Positions 1-8,444 of a DNA stretch of 64,000 bases are shown here, piece after piece (positions within the stretch are counted from its first letter, which is position 1; every line of letters starts with the position of its first letter). Source of the DNA: Streptomyces sp. NBC_00704 (GTDB taxonomy: Bacteria; Actinomycetota; Actinomycetes; Streptomycetales; Streptomycetaceae). The translations under genes were made by a program, and so were the position numbers. The notes beneath the pieces are model-generated. The model saw only the letters and a program-made list of their open reading frames with translations, had not been told where the DNA came from and ran no database searches. The DNA lies in NCBI RefSeq assembly GCF_036226605.1, contig NZ_CP109000.1, forward strand, positions 558,001 to 622,000, given 5' to 3'.

Positions 1-2
1 TG

Positions 3-134
3 GTGGCCGGCGGCGGCCGTTCGATGCTGCTGACGAACCGGGCCCAACGCCTCGCGAGGGAGGCCCTGTTCCTGATGGTGCAGGGCCAGACGCAGGCCTC
101 GCGGACCGCGCATCTCGCCGCGCTGGCCGGGTGA
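3..134 (+). CDS. C-terminal end of an acyl-CoA-dehydrogenase-like flavoprotein (partial)
   Basis: The open frame enters from the left edge and ends in TGA; only the last 43 residues are visible. They form an amphipathic Arg/Ala/Leu helix followed by a VQGQTQ segment, like the C-terminal helical domain of acyl-CoA-dehydrogenase-fold flavoenzymes. It converges with an SsuE-type flavin reductase 25 bp away, and a cysteine-type leader peptide lies further upstream of that gene. The likely role is therefore a reduced-flavin-dependent monooxygenase or oxidoreductase in sulfur acquisition (SfnB/DszC-like), but this rests on context. The catalytic part lies outside the window. Confidence 0.5.
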   Translation: MAGGGRSMLLTNRAQRLAREALFLMVQGQTQASRTAHLAALAG

Positions 135-159
135 CCGGCCCGGCGGCGGGACGGCGCGT

Positions 160-714
160 TCAGCTCGCCGCGGCCAGGTACGGCGTGCGTCCGAGCGCGG
201 CCGAGAACTCGTCGACGACCTGGGCAAGGGCCTCGGTGGCGGCGGGCGCGACGGTGACGGAACCGTCCTCGTGGGCGGTGATGTCCTGGTCGAGGGTGAA
301 CCGGCCCTGCACGATGTGGGCCGCGCCCATGGAGGTCAGCACCGGGCGCAGGGCGTAGTCGATGGCCAGGACGTGGGCGGTGGAGCCGCCGGTGGCCAGC
401 GGCAGGACCGTCTTGCCGGCCAGCGCGTACTGCGGGAGCAGGTCCAGGAGCGCCTTGAGGACGCCGGAGTAGGACGCCTTGTAGACGGGGGTGGCCACGA
501 CGACGCCGTCGGCGCGCGCGAACAGTTCGGCCGCCTCGACGATCGCCGGGTGGCGGAAGTCCGCGCCGAGCAGGGCCGCGGCTGGGACCGTGCGGACGTC
601 GAGCGGGATCACCCGGTGTCCCTGGGCGGCGAGCCGCTGGTCGAGGTGGCGCAGCAGGCGGCCGGTGCGGGAGGAGGCGGAAGGGCTGCCGGAGACGGAC
701 AGGACGGTGGCCAT
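160..714 (-). CDS. ssuE: NADPH-dependent FMN reductase, SsuE/MsuE type
   Basis: The 184-aa product has the flavodoxin-like fold of NADPH-dependent FMN reductases. Its N-terminus VLSVSGSPSASSRTGRLL is the phosphate-binding loop for FMN, and the PVYKASYSGVLKALLDLLP segment matches the SsuE/MsuE signature. SsuE enzymes reduce FMN with NAD(P)H and pass FMNH2 to a sulfonate or organosulfur monooxygenase. The ATG at 714 was chosen because AGAGGA sits at the right distance; the frame stays open upstream but that stretch is Pro/Arg-rich and not protein-like. It lies downstream of a cysteine-type leader peptide, so control by cysteine supply is likely. The flavoprotein ending at 134 may be its partner. 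Confidence 0.85.
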   Translation of the reverse strand: MATVLSVSGSPSASSRTGRLLRHLDQRLAAQGHRVIPLDVRTVPAAALLGADFRHPAIVEAAELFARADGVVVATPVYKASYSGVLKALLDLLPQYALAGKTVLPLATGGSTAHVLAIDYALRPVLTSMGAAHIVQGRFTLDQDITAHEDGSVTVAPAATEALAQVVDEFSAALGRTPYLAAAS

Positions 715-1103
715 GGGTCCTCTTTCGAAGGAGCCCGGGACGCCCGCGGCACGGCGGGGCGCTCCGGGGTGGGAGCGGTCGGATCTGCCGGGCGGCTGCG
801 GGCGGTCCGCCAGTGGGGACGGCGGACCGGCCGGCCAGGGCGGGCGTGCGGAACTCCTGGTGCGGGACGGGTGGTTGCGGGCACACCGCACGCACGCCGC
901 GGGCGCCGCGGATGTCGCGGACGCCGGCGGGAGACGGGCGCGGTGGATCCGGGCGGACGGGGCGGGCGGACGGACGGCGAGCCGGGGCATGGAGGGACGG
1001 GCGCCGTTGAAGCGGCGAATCCGCGGACCGGAGAACCGAAGTACCGGATTACCGGCTCAAAGCCGGAGAAAAGAAAGAAGCGCGGGCGGATCGCGTGGAG
1101 GGA
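715..1103 (-). promoter_or_regulatory. 389-bp leader region between the leader peptide and ssuE, with a hairpin
   Basis: I see no convincing gene here. On the minus strand a pyrimidine-rich tract (TTCTTTCTTTTCT) is followed by a perfect 6-bp stem, CCGGCT-TTG-AGCCGG, at 1052-1066. A stem between a leader peptide and the gene it controls would fit transcription attenuation, but there is no clean terminator U-tract after it and the spacing to ssuE is long. Treat this as a candidate attenuator region only. Confidence 0.35.
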
Positions 1104-1187
1104 TCAGGCCGCGGCGCTACAGGAGGCGCTGGAGACACGCGCGAGGTCGACGTGGCGTCGCCGCGTGAGGTCCAGTCGCATCGTCAT
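1104..1187 (-). CDS. 27-aa leader peptide, cysteine-attenuation type
   Basis: ATG to TGA encodes 27 residues containing RRRHVDLARVSSASC. Short actinobacterial leader ORFs with an Arg-rich start, an HVDL(x)R core and a late Ser-Ala-x-Cys appear upstream of cysteine, sulfate and sulfonate genes, where ribosome stalling at the Cys codon is thought to sense cysteine supply. Here it sits upstream of ssuE on the same strand, 389 bp away. No Shine-Dalgarno sequence is visible, so translation may be leaderless. The sequence match is clear; the regulatory role is inferred. Confidence 0.65.
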   Translation of the reverse strand: MTMRLDLTRRRHVDLARVSSASCSAAA

Positions 1188-1479
1188 GTCGTTGATCGTG
1201 GCAGCAGCCCGGGACGGCCGTCAAGAAGAACCCGGGCGGTCTCGCATCGCGGACCAGGCGGTCTTGCCCAGCGGGAGCCGTAACGGAGCCGGGAGGCGGG
1301 AGTTGCGAGGGCGGGAGCCGGAACGCCGTCCGAACACCCTTGGCGCGGGCCCGGCTTCCCCCGTCGGCGACCGGGCGCCGCCCCGGTGGCCACCATGGGT
1401 GAGTCCGGGGCGGGCCCGGCCGGCGTCGCCGGGGGCCGTCCGAGGGGATCCGCCGGGCGGCTCCCGGTCCGACGGGTCG

Positions 1480-1647
1480 TCAGTCCTCTTCGCCGAGGGG
1501 GACCACGACGAGGAAGGCGTCCGACTTCAGGTCCATCACCACGGTCGCGGGCTCCCCCTCGGCCCGCCGCCGTGCCGCGTACTCCTCCGCCGGCCACGAC
1601 CCTCGCGGGGATCCTGCGGGGAATCGCTCCAAGACCTTCGCGCTCAT
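1480..1647 (-). CDS. Conserved small protein, 55 aa
   Basis: ATG at 1647 is preceded by a good ribosome site (GGGAGGTG). The product has a W-P-A-E-E-Y-A-x-R-R-R-A-E-G-E segment followed by a short hydrophobic strand (TVVMDLKSDAFLVVVPL) and an acidic end. I believe similar small proteins occur in other Streptomyces, but no function is known to me. There is no signal peptide, membrane helix or metal motif. It starts 73 bp after the stop of the MMPL transporter on the same strand and could be cotranscribed with it. Confidence 0.65.
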   Translation of the reverse strand: MSAKVLERFPAGSPRGSWPAEEYAARRRAEGEPATVVMDLKSDAFLVVVPLGEED

Positions 1648-1720
1648 AGCGGCGGACACCTCCCGATGCGAACGGACAGCTTCTCCCTACACCGGCTTCC
1701 CGGGTTGGGCGCGAACATGT

Positions 1721-3916
1721 TCAGCCGCGGGCCGGCGGGGCGTCGTCCGCCGTGTCCCGGACGCGGCCGAGCCGTCCGGGCCACCAGGCGCGGGCGCCGA
1801 TGTCGCGCACCAGCGCGGGCACCAGCAGCGAGCGCACGACGAGGGTGTCCAGCAGGACGCCGAAGGCCACGATGAAGGCGATCTGGGCGAGGAAGGCGAG
1901 CGGGATCACCCCGAGCGCGGCGAACGTGGCGGCCAGCACCACGCCGGCGGAGGTGATGACGCCTCCGGTGGTGACCAGGCCGCGCAGGACGCCCTCGCGC
2001 ACGCCGTGACGCAGGGACTCCTCACGCACCCGGGACATGAGGAAGATGTTGTAGTCGACGCCCAGCGCCACCAGGAAGACGAACCCGTACAGCGGCACGG
2101 ACGGATCGGTGCCGGTGAAGCCGAACACGTGCCGGAACACCAGCGCGGAGACGCCGAGGGTGGCGAGGAAGTTCAGCGCCACCGTGGCCACGAGCAGCAC
2201 GGGCGTCAGCAGCGAGCGCAGCAGCACCGTCAGGATGAGGAAGATGACGGCGAGGACGACGGGGACGATGAGGGTGCGGTCGCGCTCGGCGGTGCGCAGG
2301 GTGTCGTAGCGCTGGGCGGTGTAGCCGCCGACGAGGGCGTGCGCGCCGGGCACGGCGTGCAGGGAGGTGCGCAGGCGGGCCACGGTGCGCAGCGCCTCGT
2401 CGCCGTCGGCCGGGGAGGTCAGGGTGGCGTCGATCCGCACCCGTCCGTCGACCACCAGGGGGGCGCCGCCCGGACGTCCGGACGCGGCGACGGCGGCCGC
2501 CGAGGCGACGCCCTCGGTGTTCCGCGACGCGGCGAGGACCTCCTGGAGGCGGCGGGCGTCGGCGACGATCACGGTGGGGTTGCCGGAGCCTCCCGGGAAG
2601 TGCCGGCTCAGCGTCTGCTGCGCGGCGACGGAGGGGGCGTCGTCGACGAAGGTCTCGTCGAGAGGCGTGCCCCGCGAGGCGAGCGCCGGGGCGAAGGCGG
2701 CCCCGGCCAGCAGGACTGCGAGGGCGACCGCCCAGACCCGGCGCGGGGCCCGGTCGACGACGTCGGCGACGCGCCGCCACACGCCGTGCCCCTTGCTGCC
2801 CGCGGGCTCCCGGGAGGGCCAGTAGGCGGTCCGGCCGAGGAGGAGCAGGGCGGCGGGCAGGAAGGTGAGGGCGCTGAGCACGGCGCAGCCGATGCCGACG
2901 GCGCCGACCGGTCCGAGCGCGCGGTTGTTGGTGAGGTCGCTGAGCAGCAGTGCGAGCAGCCCGAGGGCGACGGTGGCGGCGCTGGCCACGATCGCTCCCC
3001 AGGAGCCGCGCAGCGCGCCCGTGACGGCGGCGAACCGGTCGGCGCCCGCGGCGAGTTCCTCCCGGTGGCGGGCGGTCACCAGCAGCGCGTAGTCGGTGGC
3101 CGCGCCGATCACGAGGATGGAGAGGATGCCCTGGACCTGCCCGTCGACGCGCACCAGGCCGTGGTCGGCGAGCGCGTACACGACGGCGCAGGCGAGGCCG
3201 AGGGCGAGGACCGCGCTGAAGATGATGACCAGGGGGAGCAGCACGCTGCGGTAGACCAGCAGCAGGATGACGAGGACGGCGGCGAGGGCGACGGCGAGGA
3301 GCAGTCCGTCGATGCCGGCGAACGCGTCGCCCAGGTCCGCCCGGGTCGCGGCCGGTCCGGCCAGCTGGACCGTGGTGCCGGGGACCGTCTCGGCGGCGGC
3401 GCGGATCCGGTCGAGGGCGGGGGCGAGATCGTCGCCGAGGTCGGGGCGCAGCGGCACCACGGCCTCGATCGCCCTGCCGTCCTCGGAGAGCAGTGCGGGC
3501 GACACCGCGCCCGAGACGTCCCGGTCGCGGGCGAGCGGGGCGAGGGCCCGGCCGGCGTCCGCGATCCGGTCCTCGAGCACGGCCCCGTCTGCCGCCTTCC
3601 CGCCGGCCGCCTTGCCGCCGGCCGCCTTCTCGCCGTCCGCCTTCCCGCCGGCCGCCTTCCCGCCGGCGCCGGACGCGGCCTCGCCGCTCGCGGTCCACAG
3701 GACGATCGCCGGCAGCGTCTCCTTCTGCCGGAAGGCGCGCTGCGCGGTGACGACCTCGGTCGACTCGGCGCTGCGGGGCAGGAAGGCGGCCTGGTCGTTG
3801 GTGGCGACCTCGCCCAGCCGCCCCGCGTAGGGGCCGAGGACGCCGCCGACGCCGAGCCAGACGGCGACGAGGAGGACCGGGACGAGCCAGCGGGCGCGTC
3901 GGGGGGTGGCAGACAT
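1721..3916 (-). CDS. MMPL/RND-family membrane transporter
   Basis: The 731-aa product has the MMPL layout: one N-terminal helix (residues 9-28), an extracytoplasmic domain, a bundle of membrane helices from about residue 195, a second extracytoplasmic domain, and a second helix bundle from about residue 520. The motif GAATDYALLVTARHREEL and its repeat GVDYNIFLMSRVREE are the paired signatures of this family. Actinobacterial MMPL proteins export lipids, glycolipids or drugs. Residues 82-112 form a low-complexity AGGKA repeat not typical of the family. ATG 3916 is supported by GGAG upstream. A MarR gene on the same strand, 265 bp upstream, probably regulates it; an efflux or resistance role is inferred. 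Confidence 0.85.
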   Translation of the reverse strand: MSATPRRARWLVPVLLVAVWLGVGGVLGPYAGRLGEVATNDQAAFLPRSAESTEVVTAQRAFRQKETLPAIVLWTASGEAASGAGGKAAGGKADGEKAAGGKAAGGKAADGAVLEDRIADAGRALAPLARDRDVSGAVSPALLSEDGRAIEAVVPLRPDLGDDLAPALDRIRAAAETVPGTTVQLAGPAATRADLGDAFAGIDGLLLAVALAAVLVILLLVYRSVLLPLVIIFSAVLALGLACAVVYALADHGLVRVDGQVQGILSILVIGAATDYALLVTARHREELAAGADRFAAVTGALRGSWGAIVASAATVALGLLALLLSDLTNNRALGPVGAVGIGCAVLSALTFLPAALLLLGRTAYWPSREPAGSKGHGVWRRVADVVDRAPRRVWAVALAVLLAGAAFAPALASRGTPLDETFVDDAPSVAAQQTLSRHFPGGSGNPTVIVADARRLQEVLAASRNTEGVASAAAVAASGRPGGAPLVVDGRVRIDATLTSPADGDEALRTVARLRTSLHAVPGAHALVGGYTAQRYDTLRTAERDRTLIVPVVLAVIFLILTVLLRSLLTPVLLVATVALNFLATLGVSALVFRHVFGFTGTDPSVPLYGFVFLVALGVDYNIFLMSRVREESLRHGVREGVLRGLVTTGGVITSAGVVLAATFAALGVIPLAFLAQIAFIVAFGVLLDTLVVRSLLVPALVRDIGARAWWPGRLGRVRDTADDAPPARG
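3581..3673 (-). repeat. Low-complexity AGGKA repeat inside the MMPL gene
   Basis: Imperfect 15-bp units coding for AGGKA/ADGEK repeat about six times in the first extracytoplasmic loop of the transporter. The repeat is in frame and should vary in copy number by slippage without breaking the gene. Confidence 0.7.
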
Positions 3917-4017
3917 CGTTCTCCAGCTCCGAGGGGGCAGGCGGGGAGGGTCGGGCAAGGGCGGCGAAGGCGGGACGGGCGGGGGCAGCGGGTCACGGAC
4001 AGCTCGACGATCGTGAC

Positions 4018-4064
4018 GCTCGACGGAAAACAATCTCGATGATCGAGCAAGTCATCCGTCGAGC
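4018..4064. promoter_or_regulatory. Nested palindromic operator upstream of the MMPL gene
   Basis: Two inverted repeats share one centre at base 4041. The inner one is CTCGAT-G-ATCGAG (4035-4047); the outer one pairs GCTCGACGG (4018-4026) with CCGTCGAGC (4056-4064). The inner element resembles typical MarR-family sites. It lies between the marR stop and the MMPL start, where the regulator encoded next door would be expected to bind. Binding is inferred. Confidence 0.6.
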
Positions 4065-4181
4065 GATCGTAGACGTCGCCTGTTCTTCTGCCCTCGGCCG
4101 GTCCCCGGATGCACGTCCGCCCGGCGACGACCCCGTTGCGACGCTCGTGCTCCCGACCGGCGCCGGCCGGGCGGGCCCCGC

Positions 4182-4688
4182 TCAGCGGCCGGGCGCGTGG
4201 ATCCCGGACAGTTCCTCGCCCATCGCGCCGAGGAAGCGCGCCACCACCGACAGTTCCTCCTCGGTGAAGCGGGCGCGGGCGGCCCGGGTCGCCTCGGCCA
4301 GCGGCCGGAAGTAGTCGCGGGCCGCCGACCGGGCGTCGTCCGCGTAGTGCAGGTGGACCACCCTGCGGTCGGCGTTCTCCCGGACCCGGCGGATGTGCCC
4401 CGCCCGCTCCAGCCGGTCCACGCACGCGGTGACCGCGCCGGAGGTGAGCCCGAGGTGCTCGCGCAGCCGCTTGGGGGTCATCGGCCCGTCCGCGTCCAGG
4501 ATCGCGGCGAGCGCCTGGACGTCCGTCGCGTGCAGTCCCTGGTCGCCCGCGAAGCCGTGCACCAGCCGGTTGATCTCGCCGTTCATCCGCCGCAGCCGGA
4601 CGGCGAAGGCGTGCAGGTCGGTCGGCGCGCCGGACGCCTCGGACGGCTCTTCCGGCACCCGCTCCGCACGCTCGTCAGCTGTGGCCAC
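4182..4688 (-). CDS. MarR-family transcriptional regulator
   Basis: The 168-aa protein has a winged helix: the recognition region TPKRLREHLGLTSGAVTACVDRLERAGHIRR is followed by the wing RENADRRVVHLHY, and helices at both ends provide the dimer interface. MarR proteins usually repress a neighbouring efflux or detoxification gene and release DNA on binding a small phenolic ligand. I chose GTG 4688; the frame stays open upstream but is less protein-like there. The MMPL exporter lies downstream on the same strand with a strong palindrome between them. Confidence 0.85.
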   Translation of the reverse strand: MATADERAERVPEEPSEASGAPTDLHAFAVRLRRMNGEINRLVHGFAGDQGLHATDVQALAAILDADGPMTPKRLREHLGLTSGAVTACVDRLERAGHIRRVRENADRRVVHLHYADDARSAARDYFRPLAEATRAARARFTEEELSVVARFLGAMGEELSGIHAPGR

Positions 4689-4877
4689 GGGGTCAGCGTA
4701 GTCGCCGTTCGCGATCACTCGTTCGTGCGCACAAGCCCAGCGTGCATCCGCCCGCCGCCCCCGGGTGGAAGCGATGTGCAGAGGCGATGTGCAAGCAATC
4801 GTCCACGGGGCGTCGCCCGCCCCGGCGGACACCGCCGGACAGGCCCCCGGGCCGACGAGACGAAGGACCGAGGACCC

Positions 4878-6401
4878 ATGACCTCAGCGGCCCGCGACGA
4901 CGGAGCGCTCTGCCTGGTGACCGGCGCCACGGGATACGTAGGCGGCCGGCTCGTCCCCGAACTGCTGGCCGCCGGGCACCGGGTGCGCTGTCTGGCCCGC
5001 GATCCCGACCGGCTGCGCGACCACCCGTGGGCCGGCGACGTCGAGACCGTGCGCGGCGACGTCACGGACGCCGCGTCGGTCGCCGCGGCCCTCGACGGCG
5101 TCGGGGTCGCCTACTACCTGGTGCACGCGCTCGCCTCGGGCGACGACTTCGAGGAGACGGACCGCAGGGCCGCCCGGATCTTCGGGGAGCGGTGCCGGGC
5201 GGCGGGCGTGCGACGCATCGTCTACCTCGGCGGCCTCACCCCGGCCGACGTGCCCGAACGCGAGCTGTCGCCGCACCTGCGCTCCCGTGCCGAGGTGGGG
5301 CGGATCCTGCTGGACTCCGGCGTGCCCGCCGCCGTGCTGCGGGCCGCGGTGGTGATCGGCTCCGGGTCCGCCTCCTTCGAGATGCTGCGCTATCTGACCG
5401 AGCGGCTGCCGGTGATGGTCACCCCCAGCTGGGTGCACACCCGGATCCAGCCCGTGGCCGTGCGCGACGTGCTGCGCGCCCTGGTCGGCTGCGCCCGCCT
5501 CCCGGACGACGTCAGCCGCACCTTCGACATCGGCGGTCCGGACGTCCTGACGTACCGGGAGATGATGCTCCGCTACGCGGCGATCGCCGGGCTTCCGCGC
5601 CGGCTGATCGTGTCGCTGCCGATGCTCACCCCCGGTCTGTCCAGTCACTGGGTCGGGCTGGTCACGCCCGTGCCGGCCTCGATCGCCCGCCCGCTCACCG
5701 AGTCGCTGCGGCACGAGGTGGTCTGCCACGAGCACGACATCGCCCGCCATGTGCCGGACCCGCCGGGCCATCCCCTGGGCTTCGACGAGGCGGTCCGGCT
5801 CGCCCTGCGCAAGGTGCGCGAGGCGCAGGTCGCCACCCGCTGGTCCTCCGCCTCCGTCCCCGGCGCCCCGAGCGACCCGCTGCCCACCGACCCCGGCTGG
5901 GCCGGCGGCAGCCTCTACACCGACGTCCGCGACCTCGCCGTCGACGCGCCGCCCGCGTCGCTGTGGCGGGTCATCGAGGGCATCGGCGGCGACAACGGCT
6001 GGTACTCCTTCCCGCTCGCCTGGGCCGTCCGCGGCCGGCTCGACCGGCTGGCCGGCGGGGTGGGACTGCGCCGGGGCCGCCGGGACGCCGCCCGGCTGCG
6101 GGTGGGCGACTCGCTCGACTTCTGGCGCGTCGAGGAGATCGAGCCGGGACGGATGCTGCGGCTGCGGGCCGAGATGCGGCTGCCGGGCCTGGCCTGGCTG
6201 GAACTGCGGGCCGAGGCCGGCGCCGACGGCCGCGCCCGCTTCCACCAGCGCGCGGTGTTCCACCCCCGCGGACTGCTCGGCCACGCCTACTGGTGGAGCG
6301 TGGCGCCCTTCCACGCGCTCGTCTTCGGCGGCATGGCCCGCAACATCGCCCAGGCGGCGGTCGCGGACGCCGCGGCCCGGGCCCACGAGCCGGCCCGCTG
6401 A
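4878..6401 (+). CDS. Atypical SDR (NmrA/YwnB-like) fused to DUF2867
   Basis: The 507-aa product has two parts. Residues 13-31 (CLVTGATGYVGGRLVPELL) are the dinucleotide-binding loop of an atypical short-chain dehydrogenase; the usual YxxxK catalytic pair is not evident, as in NmrA-like members. From about residue 345 the sequence follows the DUF2867 pattern (LWRVIEGIGGDNGWYSFPLAW), a START/SRPBCC-like fold. This fusion is common in actinobacteria; it may bind NAD(P) and a hydrophobic ligand, but its substrate is unknown. ATG 4878 has AAGGACCGAGGA just upstream. It is divergent from the marR gene. Confidence 0.8.
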   Translation: MTSAARDDGALCLVTGATGYVGGRLVPELLAAGHRVRCLARDPDRLRDHPWAGDVETVRGDVTDAASVAAALDGVGVAYYLVHALASGDDFEETDRRAARIFGERCRAAGVRRIVYLGGLTPADVPERELSPHLRSRAEVGRILLDSGVPAAVLRAAVVIGSGSASFEMLRYLTERLPVMVTPSWVHTRIQPVAVRDVLRALVGCARLPDDVSRTFDIGGPDVLTYREMMLRYAAIAGLPRRLIVSLPMLTPGLSSHWVGLVTPVPASIARPLTESLRHEVVCHEHDIARHVPDPPGHPLGFDEAVRLALRKVREAQVATRWSSASVPGAPSDPLPTDPGWAGGSLYTDVRDLAVDAPPASLWRVIEGIGGDNGWYSFPLAWAVRGRLDRLAGGVGLRRGRRDAARLRVGDSLDFWRVEEIEPGRMLRLRAEMRLPGLAWLELRAEAGADGRARFHQRAVFHPRGLLGHAYWWSVAPFHALVFGGMARNIAQAAVADAAARAHEPAR

Positions 6402-6606
6402 CCGGCCGCGGCGGAAAGCGGTCCCCGCCGGTCCCGCCCGGCCGCCTCCGCCGTTCCCGCCGACCACGCCGCATGCGACTAACCCCTCCCCCGGAGCCCC
6501 TTGACCGGCGCGGACCGCGCGGCGCTCGACCACCCGGACCCGGTCGTGGCGCTCGCCGACGGGCCGGCCCGGTTCAGGCGGGCACGGGAACGTCCCTGAG
6601 CGTCCC

Positions 6607-7536
6607 TCACCACTGCCGGGCCGCGCTCAGCAGCAGCTCGCGCACGGCGGTCACGTCCGGGTTCGCGACGGCGCCGGGCCGCTGGACCAGGTACGCCGTG
6701 TTGATCGGCGGGTCCGGCGGCTCGTGGAGCGCGACGAGCGCCCCGGAGGCCAGTTCGCCGAGGCAGAGGTAGCGGGGCAGCACCGTGACGCCCGCCCCCG
6801 CGACGGCGGCGGCCAGCACCCCGCGCAGGTCGGGCACGGTCACCGCGGCGGAGCCCGACAGACGCCGGCCGAACACGTGCCGCCAGTAGCGGCGGGCGAT
6901 GGGCAGGTCCTCGGCGTACGTGAGCAGCGGGACGCCCAGCAGGGCGGCCGGGCCGTCGGCGGCCAGCGGGTCCCGCAGCCGCTCGGCCCACACCGGGGCG
7001 GCGACGAGGACGAACTCCTCGTCCGTCAGCGGGACCGCGTGCAGGGTGCGGCCGCGGGGGCGGGTGGTGGCGACGACCAGGTCGTGGCGCCCGGCCCGCA
7101 GTTCCTCCAGCAGGGCGTCGGTCAGGCCGGTGGCGACGCGCAGCCGGACGCCCCGGGCCATCAGCGGGGCCAGGGCGGGCAGGGCGCGGGTGCACAGCAG
7201 TTCGGCCGGTCCGGCGAGATGCACGGGGTCGGCCGGCCGGGCCCCGCCCGCCGCGGGGTCCGGGCCCGCCACGACGGCCAGCTCGTCGAGCGGCGCGGAC
7301 ACCCGGGCCGCCAGCTCGTCGGCGACCGCGGTCGGGGCGACCCCGCGCGGGAGCCGCTCGAACAGCTCGCGGCCGGTCTGCCGTTCCAGCGCCCGCATCT
7401 GCGTCGTCACGGTCGGCTGGGACACCCTCAGCAGCTGCGCCGCGCCGGTGAACGAGCCCGAGCGGTACACCGCGAGGAAGGTGCGCAGCAGATTCAGGTC
7501 GAGGGGGCCGGCGGGCCGGCCGTCGCTGTGTTCCAC
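6607..7536 (-). CDS. LysR-family transcriptional regulator
   Basis: The 309-aa protein begins with a LysR helix-turn-helix (residues about 13-72: LDLNLLRTFLAVYRSGSFTG, then AAQLLRVSQPTVTTQMRALE), followed by the periplasmic-binding-protein-like effector domain. It is divergent from the DJ-1/PfpI gene at 7692. The 155-bp gap between them contains palindromes, which is the classic arrangement in which a LysR protein controls both its own gene and the divergent target. The ligand is unknown. Confidence 0.88.
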   Translation of the reverse strand: MEHSDGRPAGPLDLNLLRTFLAVYRSGSFTGAAQLLRVSQPTVTTQMRALERQTGRELFERLPRGVAPTAVADELAARVSAPLDELAVVAGPDPAAGGARPADPVHLAGPAELLCTRALPALAPLMARGVRLRVATGLTDALLEELRAGRHDLVVATTRPRGRTLHAVPLTDEEFVLVAAPVWAERLRDPLAADGPAALLGVPLLTYAEDLPIARRYWRHVFGRRLSGSAAVTVPDLRGVLAAAVAGAGVTVLPRYLCLGELASGALVALHEPPDPPINTAYLVQRPGAVANPDVTAVRELLLSAARQW

Positions 7537-7559
7537 CCCGCCAGTATTCCTCCGCCGCC

Positions 7560-7607
7560 CATAGGATCCTCGATACCGGGCATCGGAATCCGCATTGGAT
7601 CCCTATG
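7560..7607. promoter_or_regulatory. Dyad-symmetric LysR/DJ-1 intergenic region
   Basis: CATAGGATCC (7560-7569) pairs with GGATCCCTATG (7597-7607) with one extra base. Between them lies CGAT-N7-ATCG (7571-7585). Such dyads in a divergent LysR promoter are the likely binding sites of the regulator. Confidence 0.5.
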
Positions 7608-7691
7608 CCCCGACCGCCTAGGTTCGCTGGTGAACCCATACGTCGGCGGTCCGCGAGCGGAACGCCGACGCCGACCCCTCGGAGATCAGTC

Positions 7692-8387
7692 ATGGCAAAG
7701 ATTCTTTTCGTGCTGTCCGGCGCCGACCACTGGACGCTCGCCGACGGCACTCAGCACCCGACCGGCTTCTGGGCGGAGGAGGCCGCCGCGCCCTACGAGG
7801 CGTTCCGGGCGGCGGGCCACGAGGTCGTCGTCGCCACGCCGGGCGGCGTCGTGCCCACCGTGGACAAGGGCAGCCTGGCCGCGGAGGTCAACGGCGGGCA
7901 GGACGGCGCCGACCGGGTCGCCGCCGTGCTCGCGGGCATGACGGAGCTTCAGCGTCCGCTGCGGCTGGAGGACGTCGACCTCGGCGACTACGCGGCGGTC
8001 TTCTACCCGGGCGGCCACGGCCCGATGGAGGACCTGGCCGTCGACGCCGTCTCCGGTCGCCTGCTGGCCGACGCCCTCGCCTCGGGCAGGCCCCTGGGCG
8101 TCGTCTGCCACGGCCCCGCGGCCCTGCTCGCCGCGGTCACCGAGAACGGCGCCAACGCCTTCGCCGGCTACCGGATCGCCGCGTTCACCAACGCCGAGGA
8201 GCAGCAGGCCGGTCTGGCCGACAAGGCCAAGTGGCTGCTCCAGGACCGGCTCACCGAGGCGGGCGTCGACGTACAGGTCGGCGAGCCCTGGGCGCCGCAC
8301 GTCGTGGTCGACCGCAACCTCGTCACCGGCCAGAACCCCGCCTCCTCGGCCCCGCTCGCCGACGAACTGCTGAAGAAGCTGAGCTGA
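7692..8387 (+). CDS. DJ-1/PfpI superfamily protein (Hsp31-like class I glutamine amidotransferase fold)
   Basis: The 231-aa protein has the nucleophile elbow GVVCHGPAAL with Cys139-His140, and a Glu pair near residues 29-30, as in Hsp31-type DJ-1 members. Such proteins act as glyoxalase III, deglycase-like enzymes or chaperones against reactive carbonyl stress. ATG 7692 follows GGAG at 7681-7684. The divergent LysR gene probably controls it. Which of the family activities applies cannot be told from sequence. Confidence 0.85.
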   Translation: MAKILFVLSGADHWTLADGTQHPTGFWAEEAAAPYEAFRAAGHEVVVATPGGVVPTVDKGSLAAEVNGGQDGADRVAAVLAGMTELQRPLRLEDVDLGDYAAVFYPGGHGPMEDLAVDAVSGRLLADALASGRPLGVVCHGPAALLAAVTENGANAFAGYRIAAFTNAEEQQAGLADKAKWLLQDRLTEAGVDVQVGEPWAPHVVVDRNLVTGQNPASSAPLADELLKKLS

Positions 8388-8423
8388 ACCGAGGCCCCGG
8401 CGAGCCCGGCCCGCGAGCCCGGC

Positions 8424-8444
8424 CCGGCGCTCACCGGGCGCCGG
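8424..8444 (+). terminator. Hairpin downstream of the DJ-1 gene
   Basis: CCGGCGC-TCACCGG-GCGCCGG forms a 7-bp GC stem 37 bp after the stop. There is no U-tract, as is usual in Streptomyces. It could serve the convergent MerR gene too. Confidence 0.45.

Noticed and set aside
715-990. N-terminal extension of the flavin reductase
   Set aside because: The stretch is Pro/Arg-rich without structure and a good ribosome site marks the ATG at 714.
2006-4042. Long plus-strand frame opposite the MMPL gene
   Set aside because: It is a Gly/Asp/Glu-rich antisense frame, as expected opposite a GC-rich gene, and has no domain signature.
6402-6606. Possible gene remnant ending LDHPDPVVALADGPARFRR in the gap after the SDR-DUF2867 gene
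   Set aside because: Only about 25 residues look protein-like, there is no start or ribosome site, and I know no matching family.
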